Source: Campylobacter sp. (GTDB lineage: Bacteria > Campylobacterota > Campylobacteria > Campylobacterales > Campylobacteraceae). From it: a stretch of 7,354 nucleotides of DNA. How positions within the stretch are numbered: the first letter of the stretch is position 1; each line of letters opens with the position of its first letter. The notes below the pieces were generated by a model that did not search any database, had not been told where the DNA came from, and saw only the letters and a program-made list of their open reading frames with translations. Where the stretch lies: NCBI GenBank assembly GCA_017506845.1, contig JAFVMP010000077.1, forward strand, positions 1 through 7,354. The letters run 5' to 3'. This document shows positions 1 to 5,281 of this stretch, one piece after another. The position numbers and the translations under genes are program-made.

Positions 1-46
1 AATTGGAATGGTACTTATGATTAGTAAAAAGGCAGATTTATCATGA
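1..46 (+). CDS. ftsW: Probable FtsW C-terminus (partial, left edge)
   Basis: Reading from base 2, an open frame of 14 codons (IGMVLMISKKADLS) ends at TGA 44-46, overlapping the murG start by the ATGA pattern. A short hydrophobic end (IGMVLMIS) followed by basic residues fits the end of the last membrane helix and the cytoplasmic tail of an FtsW/RodA-type SEDS protein, and ftsW directly upstream of murG is a common bacterial arrangement. FtsW is the septal peptidoglycan glycosyltransferase that polymerises lipid II, the product of MurG. Only the tail is visible, so the identity rests mainly on gene order. Confidence 0.55.
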   Translation, partial: IGMVLMISKKADLS

Positions 47-1059
47 TTGCTATAACTGGTGGTGGAACTGGCGGGCATTTGGCTATTGCTAGAGCGCTTG
101 GACGTGAGCTAAATTTGCGTGGCCTTAAAGCTATTTTTATTGGTTCAAGTAGCGGGCAAGATAGAATGTGGTTTGAAGATTCAGATATATTTGAAGCTTG
201 CTATTTTTTAGATAGTAGTGGTGTAGTAAATAAACGCGGATTTGGCAAGGTATTATCTTTAGTTAATATTTTAAATTTAGCATTTAAATGTAAGCATATT
301 TTTGATACTCATAGCATTAAAATGATAATTAGCGTAGGCGGATATAGTGCAGCACCTGCGGCTATTGGAGCGATTATATATAATAAAAGGCTATATATTC
401 ACGAGCAAAATGCAATAATTGGTAGATTAAATTTATTGTTAAAACCGTTTGCTAAAGGATTTTTTAGCTCATATTTTAAGCCAAAATTTGATTATCCAGT
501 GGATGATAGATTTTTTAAAATTGCTAGAATTAGGCAAGATTTTAAAGTAATTTTGTTTTTAGGTGGTTCACAAGGAGCTAATTTTATTAATACTTTAGCA
601 TTAAATTTAGCTCCAAATTTAGCCCAAAATGGTATAAAAATTATTCATCAATGTGGCCAAAAAGAGTATGATGCAATGATACGCAAATATCAAGAACTAA
701 ATATAGAGGCTGAAGTTTTTGCTTTTAGTAAAGATATTGAACATTATATGAATAGAGCTGATTTTTGTATTAGTAGGGCTGGGGCTAGTACGATTTGGGA
801 GTTGTGTGCGACTGGGTTACCTACGATTTTTATTCCATTTCCTTATGCGGCAAATAATCATCAATTTTATAATGCAAAATTTTTGTGCGATCAAGGCGCT
901 GGAATGATTGTAAGTCAAGATGAGTTAAATTTAGATAGTGTAAAAGAGATGATTTATAGTGCAAATTTAAAAGAAATTTCTCAAAAACTATTAAATTTAA
1001 TAGATAAAAATGGCTCAAAAATTATAATTGATGAGATTTTGAAAAATTGCAAAAAATAG
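43..1059 (+). CDS. murG: MurG, UDP-GlcNAc:lipid I N-acetylglucosaminyltransferase
   Basis: MurG transfers GlcNAc from UDP-GlcNAc to undecaprenyl-pyrophosphoryl-MurNAc-pentapeptide (lipid I), making lipid II on the inner face of the cytoplasmic membrane. The 338 residues form the two-domain GT28/GT-B fold. Visible motifs are the N-terminal glycine loop GGGTGGH (residues 6-12, with the family's catalytic-site His12), the second glycine loop GGYSAAPA (99-106), HEQN (120-123), the C-domain loop GGSQGAN (174-180), and SRAGASTIWE (244-253), whose Glu253 matches the UDP-GlcNAc-binding glutamate. HQFYNA (273-278) corresponds to the QQYWNA segment of E. coli. The start is fixed by the nearby glycine loop, by AAAGG at 28-32, and by the overlap with the upstream stop. 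The length is slightly short of E. coli (355) and normal for Campylobacter. No truncation or missing key residue is seen. Confidence 0.97.
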   Translation: MIAITGGGTGGHLAIARALGRELNLRGLKAIFIGSSSGQDRMWFEDSDIFEACYFLDSSGVVNKRGFGKVLSLVNILNLAFKCKHIFDTHSIKMIISVGGYSAAPAAIGAIIYNKRLYIHEQNAIIGRLNLLLKPFAKGFFSSYFKPKFDYPVDDRFFKIARIRQDFKVILFLGGSQGANFINTLALNLAPNLAQNGIKIIHQCGQKEYDAMIRKYQELNIEAEVFAFSKDIEHYMNRADFCISRAGASTIWELCATGLPTIFIPFPYAANNHQFYNAKFLCDQGAGMIVSQDELNLDSVKEMIYSANLKEISQKLLNLIDKNGSKIIIDEILKNCKK

Positions 1060-1150
1060 TGATTTTATGGCTATTTACTTAGAAGTTTTAAATTTATATC
1101 AAAAAATTGTGTAAAATGGCTTAATTTTTATGTAAAAATGGGCTAAACCC

Positions 1151-1179
1151 TTGAATTTAGCGGTAAAATAGTGTAGAAT
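1151..1179 (+). promoter_or_regulatory. Sigma-70 type promoter of hup
   Basis: A -35-like TTGAAT (1151-1156) and a -10 TAGAAT (1174-1179, five of six consensus bases) are separated by exactly 17 bases. The expected transcription start is near 1186, giving a leader of about 25 bases containing the ribosome site. A second TAAAAT at 1164-1169 could act as an alternative -10. Campylobacter promoters often lack a recognisable -35, so this is a relatively good match. Confidence 0.65.
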
Positions 1180-1198
1180 TAGAATGTAAATTTCCACA

Positions 1199-1204
1199 TA
1201 AGGA
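1199..1204 (+). promoter_or_regulatory. Ribosome binding site of hup
   Basis: TAAGGA lies 6 bases before the ATG at 1211 and is a strong Shine-Dalgarno match. It supports high expression and fixes the hup start. Confidence 0.8.
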
Positions 1205-1210
1205 TTAACA

Positions 1211-1507
1211 ATGACAAAAGCAGAATTTGTAGGCCTAGTAGCTGCTAAAGCCAGCTTAACTAAAAAAGATGCAGAAGCTGCACTTGATGGTGTGCTTGAG
1301 ACAATCAGCGAAGTGCTAACAAAAGGCGATAGCGTAACCTTTGTTGGTTTTGGTACTTTTAGTATATCAGAAAGAGCTGCTAGAACAGCTAAAGTTCCAA
1401 GTACTGGTAAAGAAGTTAAAGTTCCAGCTAAAAAAGTTGTTAAATTTAAAGTTGGTAAAAATTTAAAAGATGCAGTTGCTGAGTGCAAAACTTGTAAGAA
1501 AAAATAA
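1211..1507 (+). CDS. hup: HU family DNA-binding (nucleoid) protein
   Basis: HU is a small dimeric, sequence-independent DNA-bending protein of the nucleoid. The 98 residues show the full fold: helical dimerisation body (about 3-40, MTKAEFVGLVAAKA...), the GFGTF turn (46-50), and the beta-arm with R55, R58, K61 and the DNA-intercalating Pro63 in VPSTGK (62-67). This is followed by FKVGKNLKDAV (79-89), the usual C-terminal helix. The arm tip differs from the classical RNPxTG (K61-V62-P63), as I recall for other epsilonproteobacterial HU proteins. The tail reads ECKTCKKK (91-98), with Cys92 and Cys95 in a CxxC spacing, which is unusual because HU proteins normally lack cysteine. It is a monocistronic gene with its own promoter, strong ribosome site and strong terminator, as expected for an abundant protein. 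IHF is a less likely alternative because of the HU-like arm and single-copy context. Confidence 0.95.
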   Translation: MTKAEFVGLVAAKASLTKKDAEAALDGVLETISEVLTKGDSVTFVGFGTFSISERAARTAKVPSTGKEVKVPAKKVVKFKVGKNLKDAVAECKTCKKK

Positions 1508-1513
1508 TCTTCT

Positions 1514-1542
1514 CCCTCTTCGCTTGAAGAGGGTTTTATTTA
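1514..1542 (+). terminator. Rho-independent terminator after hup
   Basis: A perfect 8-bp stem, CCCTCTTC (1514-1521) and GAAGAGGG (1526-1533), with a 4-base GCTT loop is followed by TTTTATTTA. It lies 6 bases after the hup stop. It is the strongest hairpin in the window and separates hup from the downstream series of genes. Confidence 0.92.
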
Positions 1543-1598
1543 TGTTATATTCCATCGTAAAATTTATAAATTAAAATCAAAATTCAGCCAAATTTAGC

Positions 1599-1604
1599 TA
1601 AAAT
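1599..1604 (+). promoter_or_regulatory. -10 element of the S4-tsaE-lptB-rpoN operon, probable leaderless start
   Basis: TAAAAT ends 6 bases before the ATG at 1611, so the expected transcription start (about 7 bases past the -10) falls on or next to the A of the start codon. No convincing -35 is visible at 17 bases upstream, which is normal for Campylobacter, and no Shine-Dalgarno sequence precedes the ATG. The -10 overlaps a 10-base palindrome, TTTAGCTAAA (1593-1602). It is the only promoter-like element between the hup terminator and the operon. Confidence 0.5.
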
Positions 1605-1610
1605 ATCTCT

Positions 1611-1856
1611 ATGAGAGTAGATAAATTTTTAAATACAGTTAATATTACTAAGCGTAGAGCCATTAGCGAAGATATGTGTAAAAGTGGCGTTGTGAGTATC
1701 AATGGTATTGTAGCAAAACCTAGCAAAGATGTTAAAATCGGCGATAAGATTACGATTAAATTTATTGCTAAAGAGGTGAGCTATGAGGTTTTAGCTATTC
1801 CAGCAACTAAATCAATTCCAAAAAGCGAGCAAAATAGCTATGTTAAAGAGATTTAA
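1611..1856 (+). CDS. S4-domain RNA-binding protein (RqcP/HslR-like)
   Basis: This 81-residue protein consists almost wholly of one S4 RNA-binding domain. It shows MRVDKFLNTVNITKRRA (1-17) with the basic TKRR helix, then CKSGVVSINGIVAKPSKDVKIGD (23-45), the typical 'G.V.VNG....PS..V..GD' core, and a beta strand TIKF. Its size and pattern best match the Hsp15/HslR and RqcP (YabO) group, whose members bind stalled 50S-peptidyl-tRNA complexes; RqcP helps RqcH make alanine tails. Which role applies here is inference, although epsilonproteobacteria do carry NFACT/RqcH-like proteins. The start is firm: an in-frame TAA at 1599-1601 leaves no upstream start, and a later start would remove the basic helix. 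There is no Shine-Dalgarno and the -10 is at 1599, so the mRNA is probably leaderless. The 3' end overlaps tsaE by 17 bases. Confidence 0.85.
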   Translation: MRVDKFLNTVNITKRRAISEDMCKSGVVSINGIVAKPSKDVKIGDKITIKFIAKEVSYEVLAIPATKSIPKSEQNSYVKEI

Positions 1857-2238
1857 GTTAGGCTTAAATGAGCTAGATACTCTTATAAATGAGTTGCCAA
1901 ATAGCGGAATTATTGCCCTTAGAGGTAATCTAGCCAGTGGCAAAACAACACTTAGTAAAGCTATCATAAATAAGAATAATCCAGCTATTGTAACCTCTCC
2001 AACTTTTAGTATAATGCAAGATTATGGTCAAATTTACCATTATGATATTTATCAGGGCGGATTTGAGGCTATTAAAAGAAATGGTCTGTATGAGAATTTA
2101 TATGAAGATGGTTTGCATATTGTTGAATGGGCCGATGATGAGCTGCTTAAATTTGCTAACAAAAATGGGTTAGATATCTGTATTGTAGATATTATAGTTA
2201 GTGGCAATGAGAGAGTTTATGAGGTAAGCTATGCATAG
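1840..2238 (+). CDS. tsaE: TsaE, ATPase of the tRNA t6A37 synthesis complex
   Basis: TsaE (YjeE family) is a small P-loop ATPase that works with TsaB and TsaD to attach threonylcarbamoyl, made by TsaC, to A37 of tRNAs reading ANN codons. The 132 residues show the Walker A GNLASGKT (29-36, Lys35), the family signature TSPTFS (52-57), the YHYDIYQ strand (66-72) and VEWAD (95-99) with the conserved Glu-Trp. NLASGKT in place of the more usual DLGAGKT keeps the P-loop consensus and, from memory, is found in Campylobacter relatives. The start is inside the S4 gene (17-base overlap) with only a weak ribosome site, so translation is probably coupled. The stop overlaps lptB by 8 bases. The length is a little under E. 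coli TsaE (153), with the C-terminal part short. Confidence 0.93.
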   Translation: MLKRFKLGLNELDTLINELPNSGIIALRGNLASGKTTLSKAIINKNNPAIVTSPTFSIMQDYGQIYHYDIYQGGFEAIKRNGLYENLYEDGLHIVEWADDELLKFANKNGLDICIVDIIVSGNERVYEVSYA

Positions 2239-2959
2239 ATTAGAAGTCTTAAATTTAAAGAAAAATATTAAAAAAACAAATATTATAAACGGCGTTTCGT
2301 TAGAGATTAAAAGCGGTGAAGTAGTAGGACTTTTAGGGCCAAATGGTGCTGGTAAAACTACGACATTTTATATGATTTGCGGATTAATCTTGCCTAGTAG
2401 TGGACAGATTATGCTAGATGGTAAAGATATAACATCTAATCCATTACATAAAAGAGCTATGCAAGGTATTGGCTATTTACCTCAAGAAAGTAGTATTTTT
2501 AAGGATTTAACAGTAGAAGAAAATCTAACTTTAGCAGCACAAATAGTATATAAAGATAGCAAAAGCATCGATGCAAAGGTTGAGGAGATGTTAAATTTGC
2601 TAAATATAGAGCCGATTCGCTCTAGAAAAGGGCTTAGTCTAAGTGGCGGTGAGAGGCGAAGATGTGAAATTGCTAGAAGTTTGATGATTATGCCTAAATT
2701 TTTACTACTTGATGAGCCTTTTGCTGGGGTTGATCCAATTGCAGTAGCTGATATTCAAAGTATTATAAATGATTTAAAAAAGCTAAATATTGGAATCTTA
2801 ATCACTGATCATAATGTGCGTGAAACTTTAGCAATCTGCGATAGGGCTTATGTAATAAAAAGTGGAACGCTACTAGCTAGTGGAAGCGCAAACGAGGTGG
2901 CAAATAATCAGCTTGTTAGAACCCATTATCTGGGTGAAGAGTTTAGATTGCTAGACTAA
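2231..2959 (+). CDS. lptB: LptB, ATPase of the LPS/LOS export ABC transporter
   Basis: LptB is the cytoplasmic nucleotide-binding subunit of LptB2FG, which extracts lipopolysaccharide or lipooligosaccharide from the inner membrane and drives it across the LptC/LptA bridge. The 242 residues carry all ABC motifs: Walker A GPNGAGKTT (36-44), Q-loop YLPQESSIF (82-90, Gln85), signature LSGGE (137-141) followed by RRRCEIAR, Walker B FLLLDE (157-162, catalytic Glu162), D-loop GVDP (166-169) and H-loop His194 in TDHNVRET. The segment YLPQESSIFKDLTVEEN and DEPFAGVDPIAV are specific to the LptB branch rather than amino-acid importers, and the length equals E. coli LptB (241). GAGG at 2221-2224 is 6 bases before the ATG. 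lptB next to rpoN is a linkage conserved widely in proteobacteria. No defect is seen. Confidence 0.96.
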   Translation: MHRLEVLNLKKNIKKTNIINGVSLEIKSGEVVGLLGPNGAGKTTTFYMICGLILPSSGQIMLDGKDITSNPLHKRAMQGIGYLPQESSIFKDLTVEENLTLAAQIVYKDSKSIDAKVEEMLNLLNIEPIRSRKGLSLSGGERRRCEIARSLMIMPKFLLLDEPFAGVDPIAVADIQSIINDLKKLNIGILITDHNVRETLAICDRAYVIKSGTLLASGSANEVANNQLVRTHYLGEEFRLLD

Positions 2960-4197
2960 TGAAACTCTCTCAAAAGCTCACTGCTAAAACTAAACTTAAT
3001 CAGACCTTGCGTAGCTGGTTGCCAATTTTACAGGTTGCTAGTGATGAGTTAAAGGAGACTTTAGAACCATTTATCGAGAAAAATCCATTTGTACAGCTTG
3101 AGCCAAATCCAAAAAGTAGATCGTTAAATTTCTACAGCGATATCTATAAAACAAGTATTAGCGATACTATAGAATCTAGCATTATTTATAAAGAGAGCTT
3201 GTATGAAAAGCTAAGTTCGCAAATTGATGATAAATTATTTCCATCTAAAAAATCCAAAGAGATTGCAAATTTGATTATAGAGTGTATTAATAGTGAAGGT
3301 TATTTTGAGTGGGATGATGAGATATTTGCTGGATTTAGTAAAGATGAAGTAGAAAGAGTGCGCGCCCGTTTTGCCTATTTAGAGCCTGTTGGTGTGGGTG
3401 CAGTAGATTATAAAGAGAGCTTTATATTTCAACTTAATGAGCTTTGTGATGATGATGATATATATGAGCTTTGTATTGAAATTATTCAAAATTTTGAAAA
3501 TATAAGTAAATTTACAAAGCGTAAAAATTATGAAGCTGCTATGAGCTTACTAAAGAAATTTAAAAATCCTCCAGCTATTGAGTATATGGATGATGAGATG
3601 CTAGTAATACCTGATATATTTGTTTATGATAGTGATGGCGGGATTGAAGTAGCTATAAATGATGAATTTTATCCAAATATTCATATAGATATTGAAGGAA
3701 TAGATGAAAAAAGTGAATTCGTCTCAAGTAAAATAAAAGAGGCAAAAGATTTAATAGATGCCTTAGAAATGCGTAAATCCACACTTCATAAAATTGGCTT
3801 AATGATAATAGAATATCAATATGACTATTTCTTTGGCGGAGATATAAAACCGATGAAATTAAAAGATATAGCAGAAGATTTAGGTAGGAATCCATCTACT
3901 ATAAGTCGTGCTATACAAAATAAATTTTTAAGTTCAAAGCGTGGGATTGTTCCACTTAAAAACTTTTTTGCAGCTGCTGCTTCTCAAGAGGTATCAAATG
4001 CTGCTATTAAGGAATTTTTATTAAATTTAATTAAAAATGAAAATAGGGCTAAGCCGCTAAGTGATGAGGCGATTTTGGCTAAGATTGAAGATGAATTTAA
4101 TATCAAGCTAGTTAGAAGAACAATAACCAAATATAGAAAAGCATTAAATATCGCTAGTTCAAGCGAGCGTAAAAAATTATATGCAATCCAAGGCTGA
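2959..4197 (+). CDS. rpoN: RNA polymerase sigma-54 factor
   Basis: RpoN directs RNA polymerase to -24/-12 promoters that need an AAA+ activator. In Campylobacter it serves mainly the hook and basal-body (class II) flagellar genes under FlgS/FlgR. The 412 residues show region I (1-49, LNQTLRSWLPILQVASDEL...KNPFVQLEP), a short acidic linker region, the core-binding middle, a helix-turn-helix LKDIAEDLGRNPSTISRAI (301-319) that reads -12, and the RpoN box VRRTITKYRK (385-394) that reads -24. It is shorter than E. coli RpoN (477), mostly through a reduced region II, as usual for this group. The ATG overlaps the lptB TAA by one base (TAATG), with little ribosome site, so it probably relies on translational coupling. 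No sigma-54 promoter is seen in the window, so self-regulation is not suggested. Confidence 0.96.
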   Translation: MKLSQKLTAKTKLNQTLRSWLPILQVASDELKETLEPFIEKNPFVQLEPNPKSRSLNFYSDIYKTSISDTIESSIIYKESLYEKLSSQIDDKLFPSKKSKEIANLIIECINSEGYFEWDDEIFAGFSKDEVERVRARFAYLEPVGVGAVDYKESFIFQLNELCDDDDIYELCIEIIQNFENISKFTKRKNYEAAMSLLKKFKNPPAIEYMDDEMLVIPDIFVYDSDGGIEVAINDEFYPNIHIDIEGIDEKSEFVSSKIKEAKDLIDALEMRKSTLHKIGLMIIEYQYDYFFGGDIKPMKLKDIAEDLGRNPSTISRAIQNKFLSSKRGIVPLKNFFAAAASQEVSNAAIKEFLLNLIKNENRAKPLSDEAILAKIEDEFNIKLVRRTITKYRKALNIASSSERKKLYAIQG

Positions 4198-4246
4198 TTA
4201 AATGATGATTAAAATGAGTTGGATAAAATCATAAAAAGGATAAAAT
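4198..4246. other. Short rpoN-aroB spacer with the aroB ribosome site
   Basis: This 49-base gap contains AAGGA at 4236-4240, 6 bases before the aroB ATG. TAAAAT at 4224-4229 could be a -10, but the implied transcript would begin at or inside the ribosome site. The 6-bp inverted repeat 4205-4210/4227-4232 has a 16-base loop and no T-run, so no terminator is present and read-through from rpoN is likely. Confidence 0.5.
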
Positions 4247-5281
4247 ATGCAAATTGATATAAATTTAGACAAAAATAGCTATAAAGTATATATAGATGAA
4301 CTATCTACGCTTAAGTTTAAAGGTAAAGTTGCAATTATTACTAATTCAAAAGTTGGCGGATTGTATTTAGCTGAAGTTTTATCACTTATTGAAGCTGATG
4401 AAAAATATACTATTACTATTCCAGACGGGGAGGAGTATAAAAATTTAGCCACTATTGAAAATATCTTAGAACAGCTTTTTGTAAGTAGATTAGATCGTTC
4501 TAGTACCATAATCGCTCTTGGCGGCGGAGTGGTAAGCGATATGAGTGGATTTGTCGCTAGTATTTATGAACGCGGGATTGATTTTATTACTATTCCTACT
4601 ACTCTTTTGGCTCAAGTTGATGCAAGTGTAGGTGGCAAAACTGGTGTAAATAATAAATTTGGTAAAAATTTAATTGGTAGTTTTTATCAGCCAAAGGCAG
4701 TTTATTGTGAGAGTAGATTTTTAAAGACACTACCAAAGCGTGAATTTGCTGCTGGAATTGCTGAGGCTATTAAGATGGCGGTTATGTTTGATGAGAAGTT
4801 TTTTGAGTTTTTTGAAAAGTGCGATGTACAAAATCAAGACGACCTAACTAAAATTATCCAAAGATGTGTAGAGTTAAAAGCTATGGTAGTAAGCCAAGAT
4901 GAGCGTGAAAAGGGTTTAAGAGCGGTATTAAACTACGGCCATACATTTGCTCATGTGATAGAAAATGAGTTAAATTACAAAGGATTATTGCACGGCGAAG
5001 CTGTAGCTGTAGGTATGAATATGGCAAATAAATTGGCTTTAAATTTAGGATTATTAAGCGTAAGAGATGTTGATAGGATAGAGAATTTGTTAATTAAATT
5101 TAACCTGCCAACAACATATAAAATTAAAGATGAATATGCATTTTATGATGCATTTACTCTAGATAAAAAGAGTGAAAATAGCGTTATTAAGTTTATTTTG
5201 CCAAATGGAATTGGTGCAAATTTAATTAAAAACGATATATCAAAAGAGCAAGTAATTGAAATTTTAAGGCTATTTAAATGA
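4247..5281 (+). CDS. aroB: AroB, 3-dehydroquinate synthase
   Basis: AroB converts DAHP to 3-dehydroquinate, the second step of the shikimate pathway to chorismate and aromatic amino acids, using NAD+ and a divalent metal (Zn or Co) in the cytoplasm. The 344 residues show PDGEEYKN, the NAD-binding loop [14 protein letters not shown] (from Gly92), [19 protein letters not shown] (117-135, with active-site Lys131 and Asn135), and the three predicted metal ligands Glu173 (AEAIK), His232 (GHTFAH) and His249 (HGEAV). The length is typical for the compact epsilonproteobacterial enzyme. AAGGA 6 bases before the ATG fixes the start. The stop overlaps the next gene by ATGA. A 2-deoxy-scyllo-inosose synthase or other sugar-phosphate cyclase is excluded in practice by the housekeeping context and the close AroB motif match. 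Confidence 0.97.
   Translation: MQIDINLDKNSYKVYIDELSTLKFKGKVAIITNSKVGGLYLAEVLSLIEADEKYTITIPDGEEYKNLATIENILEQLFVSRLDRSSTIIALGGGVVSDMSGFVASIYERGIDFITIPTTLLAQVDASVGGKTGVNNKFGKNLIGSFYQPKAVYCESRFLKTLPKREFAAGIAEAIKMAVMFDEKFFEFFEKCDVQNQDDLTKIIQRCVELKAMVVSQDEREKGLRAVLNYGHTFAHVIENELNYKGLLHGEAVAVGMNMANKLALNLGLLSVRDVDRIENLLIKFNLPTTYKIKDEYAFYDAFTLDKKSENSVIKFILPNGIGANLIKNDISKEQVIEILRLFK

Larger units (their letters stand above)
1060..1210. other. murG-hup intergenic spacer with repeated GTAAAA(A)TGG elements
   Basis: This 151-base AT-rich spacer carries no gene. It holds the hup promoter (listed separately) and two near-identical direct repeats, TGTAAAATGGCTTAA at 1110-1124 and TGTAAAAATGGGCTAAA at 1131-1147. 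Their starts are 21 bases apart, about two helical turns. Another TAAAAT lies at 1164-1169. Each copy can be read as a -10-like element. No clear terminator for murG is visible: the inverted repeat 1054-1059/1071-1076 has only 6 pairs and no T-run. Confidence 0.5.

Noticed and set aside
830..1018. Short - strand frame inside the murG 3' end
   Set aside because: Antisense shadow with no start signal; the murG reading is certain.
1054..1076. Inverted repeat AAATAG/CTATTT after murG as a terminator
   Set aside because: Only 6 A/T-rich pairs, an 11-base loop and no T-run; too weak to call.
1139..1156. Sigma-54 (-24/-12) promoter in front of hup
   Set aside because: GG at 1141-1142 is followed at the required spacing by GA rather than the obligatory GC, and a good sigma-70 promoter lies just downstream.
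1099..1488. Open frame of 129 codons on the - strand opposite hup
   Set aside because: It is a shadow of the hup coding frame on the opposite strand, with low-complexity Leu/Ala/Ser/Thr composition and no ribosome site. It also runs through the hup promoter.
1938..1962. TsaE Walker A variation (NLASGKT instead of DLGAGKT) as an inactive P-loop
   Set aside because: The GxxxxGK(T/S) consensus, Lys35 and the other TsaE motifs are intact, so the variation is probably lineage-typical.
3653..3895. Open frame on the - strand inside rpoN
   Set aside because: It lies wholly within a well-supported gene, is Leu/Tyr/His-rich as expected for antisense of AT-rich Asp/Glu/Lys codons, and resembles no family.
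4224..4229. TAAAAT as a dedicated aroB promoter
   Set aside because: No matching -35, and the predicted start would fall at the ribosome site; possible but not supported.
4205..4232. Inverted repeat ATGATT/AATCAT between rpoN and aroB as a terminator
   Set aside because: Weak 6-bp stem, 16-base loop, followed by A-rich rather than T-rich sequence on the + strand.
4279..4509. Short - strand frame inside aroB
   Set aside because: Antisense shadow of aroB; no ribosome site and no recognisable motif.
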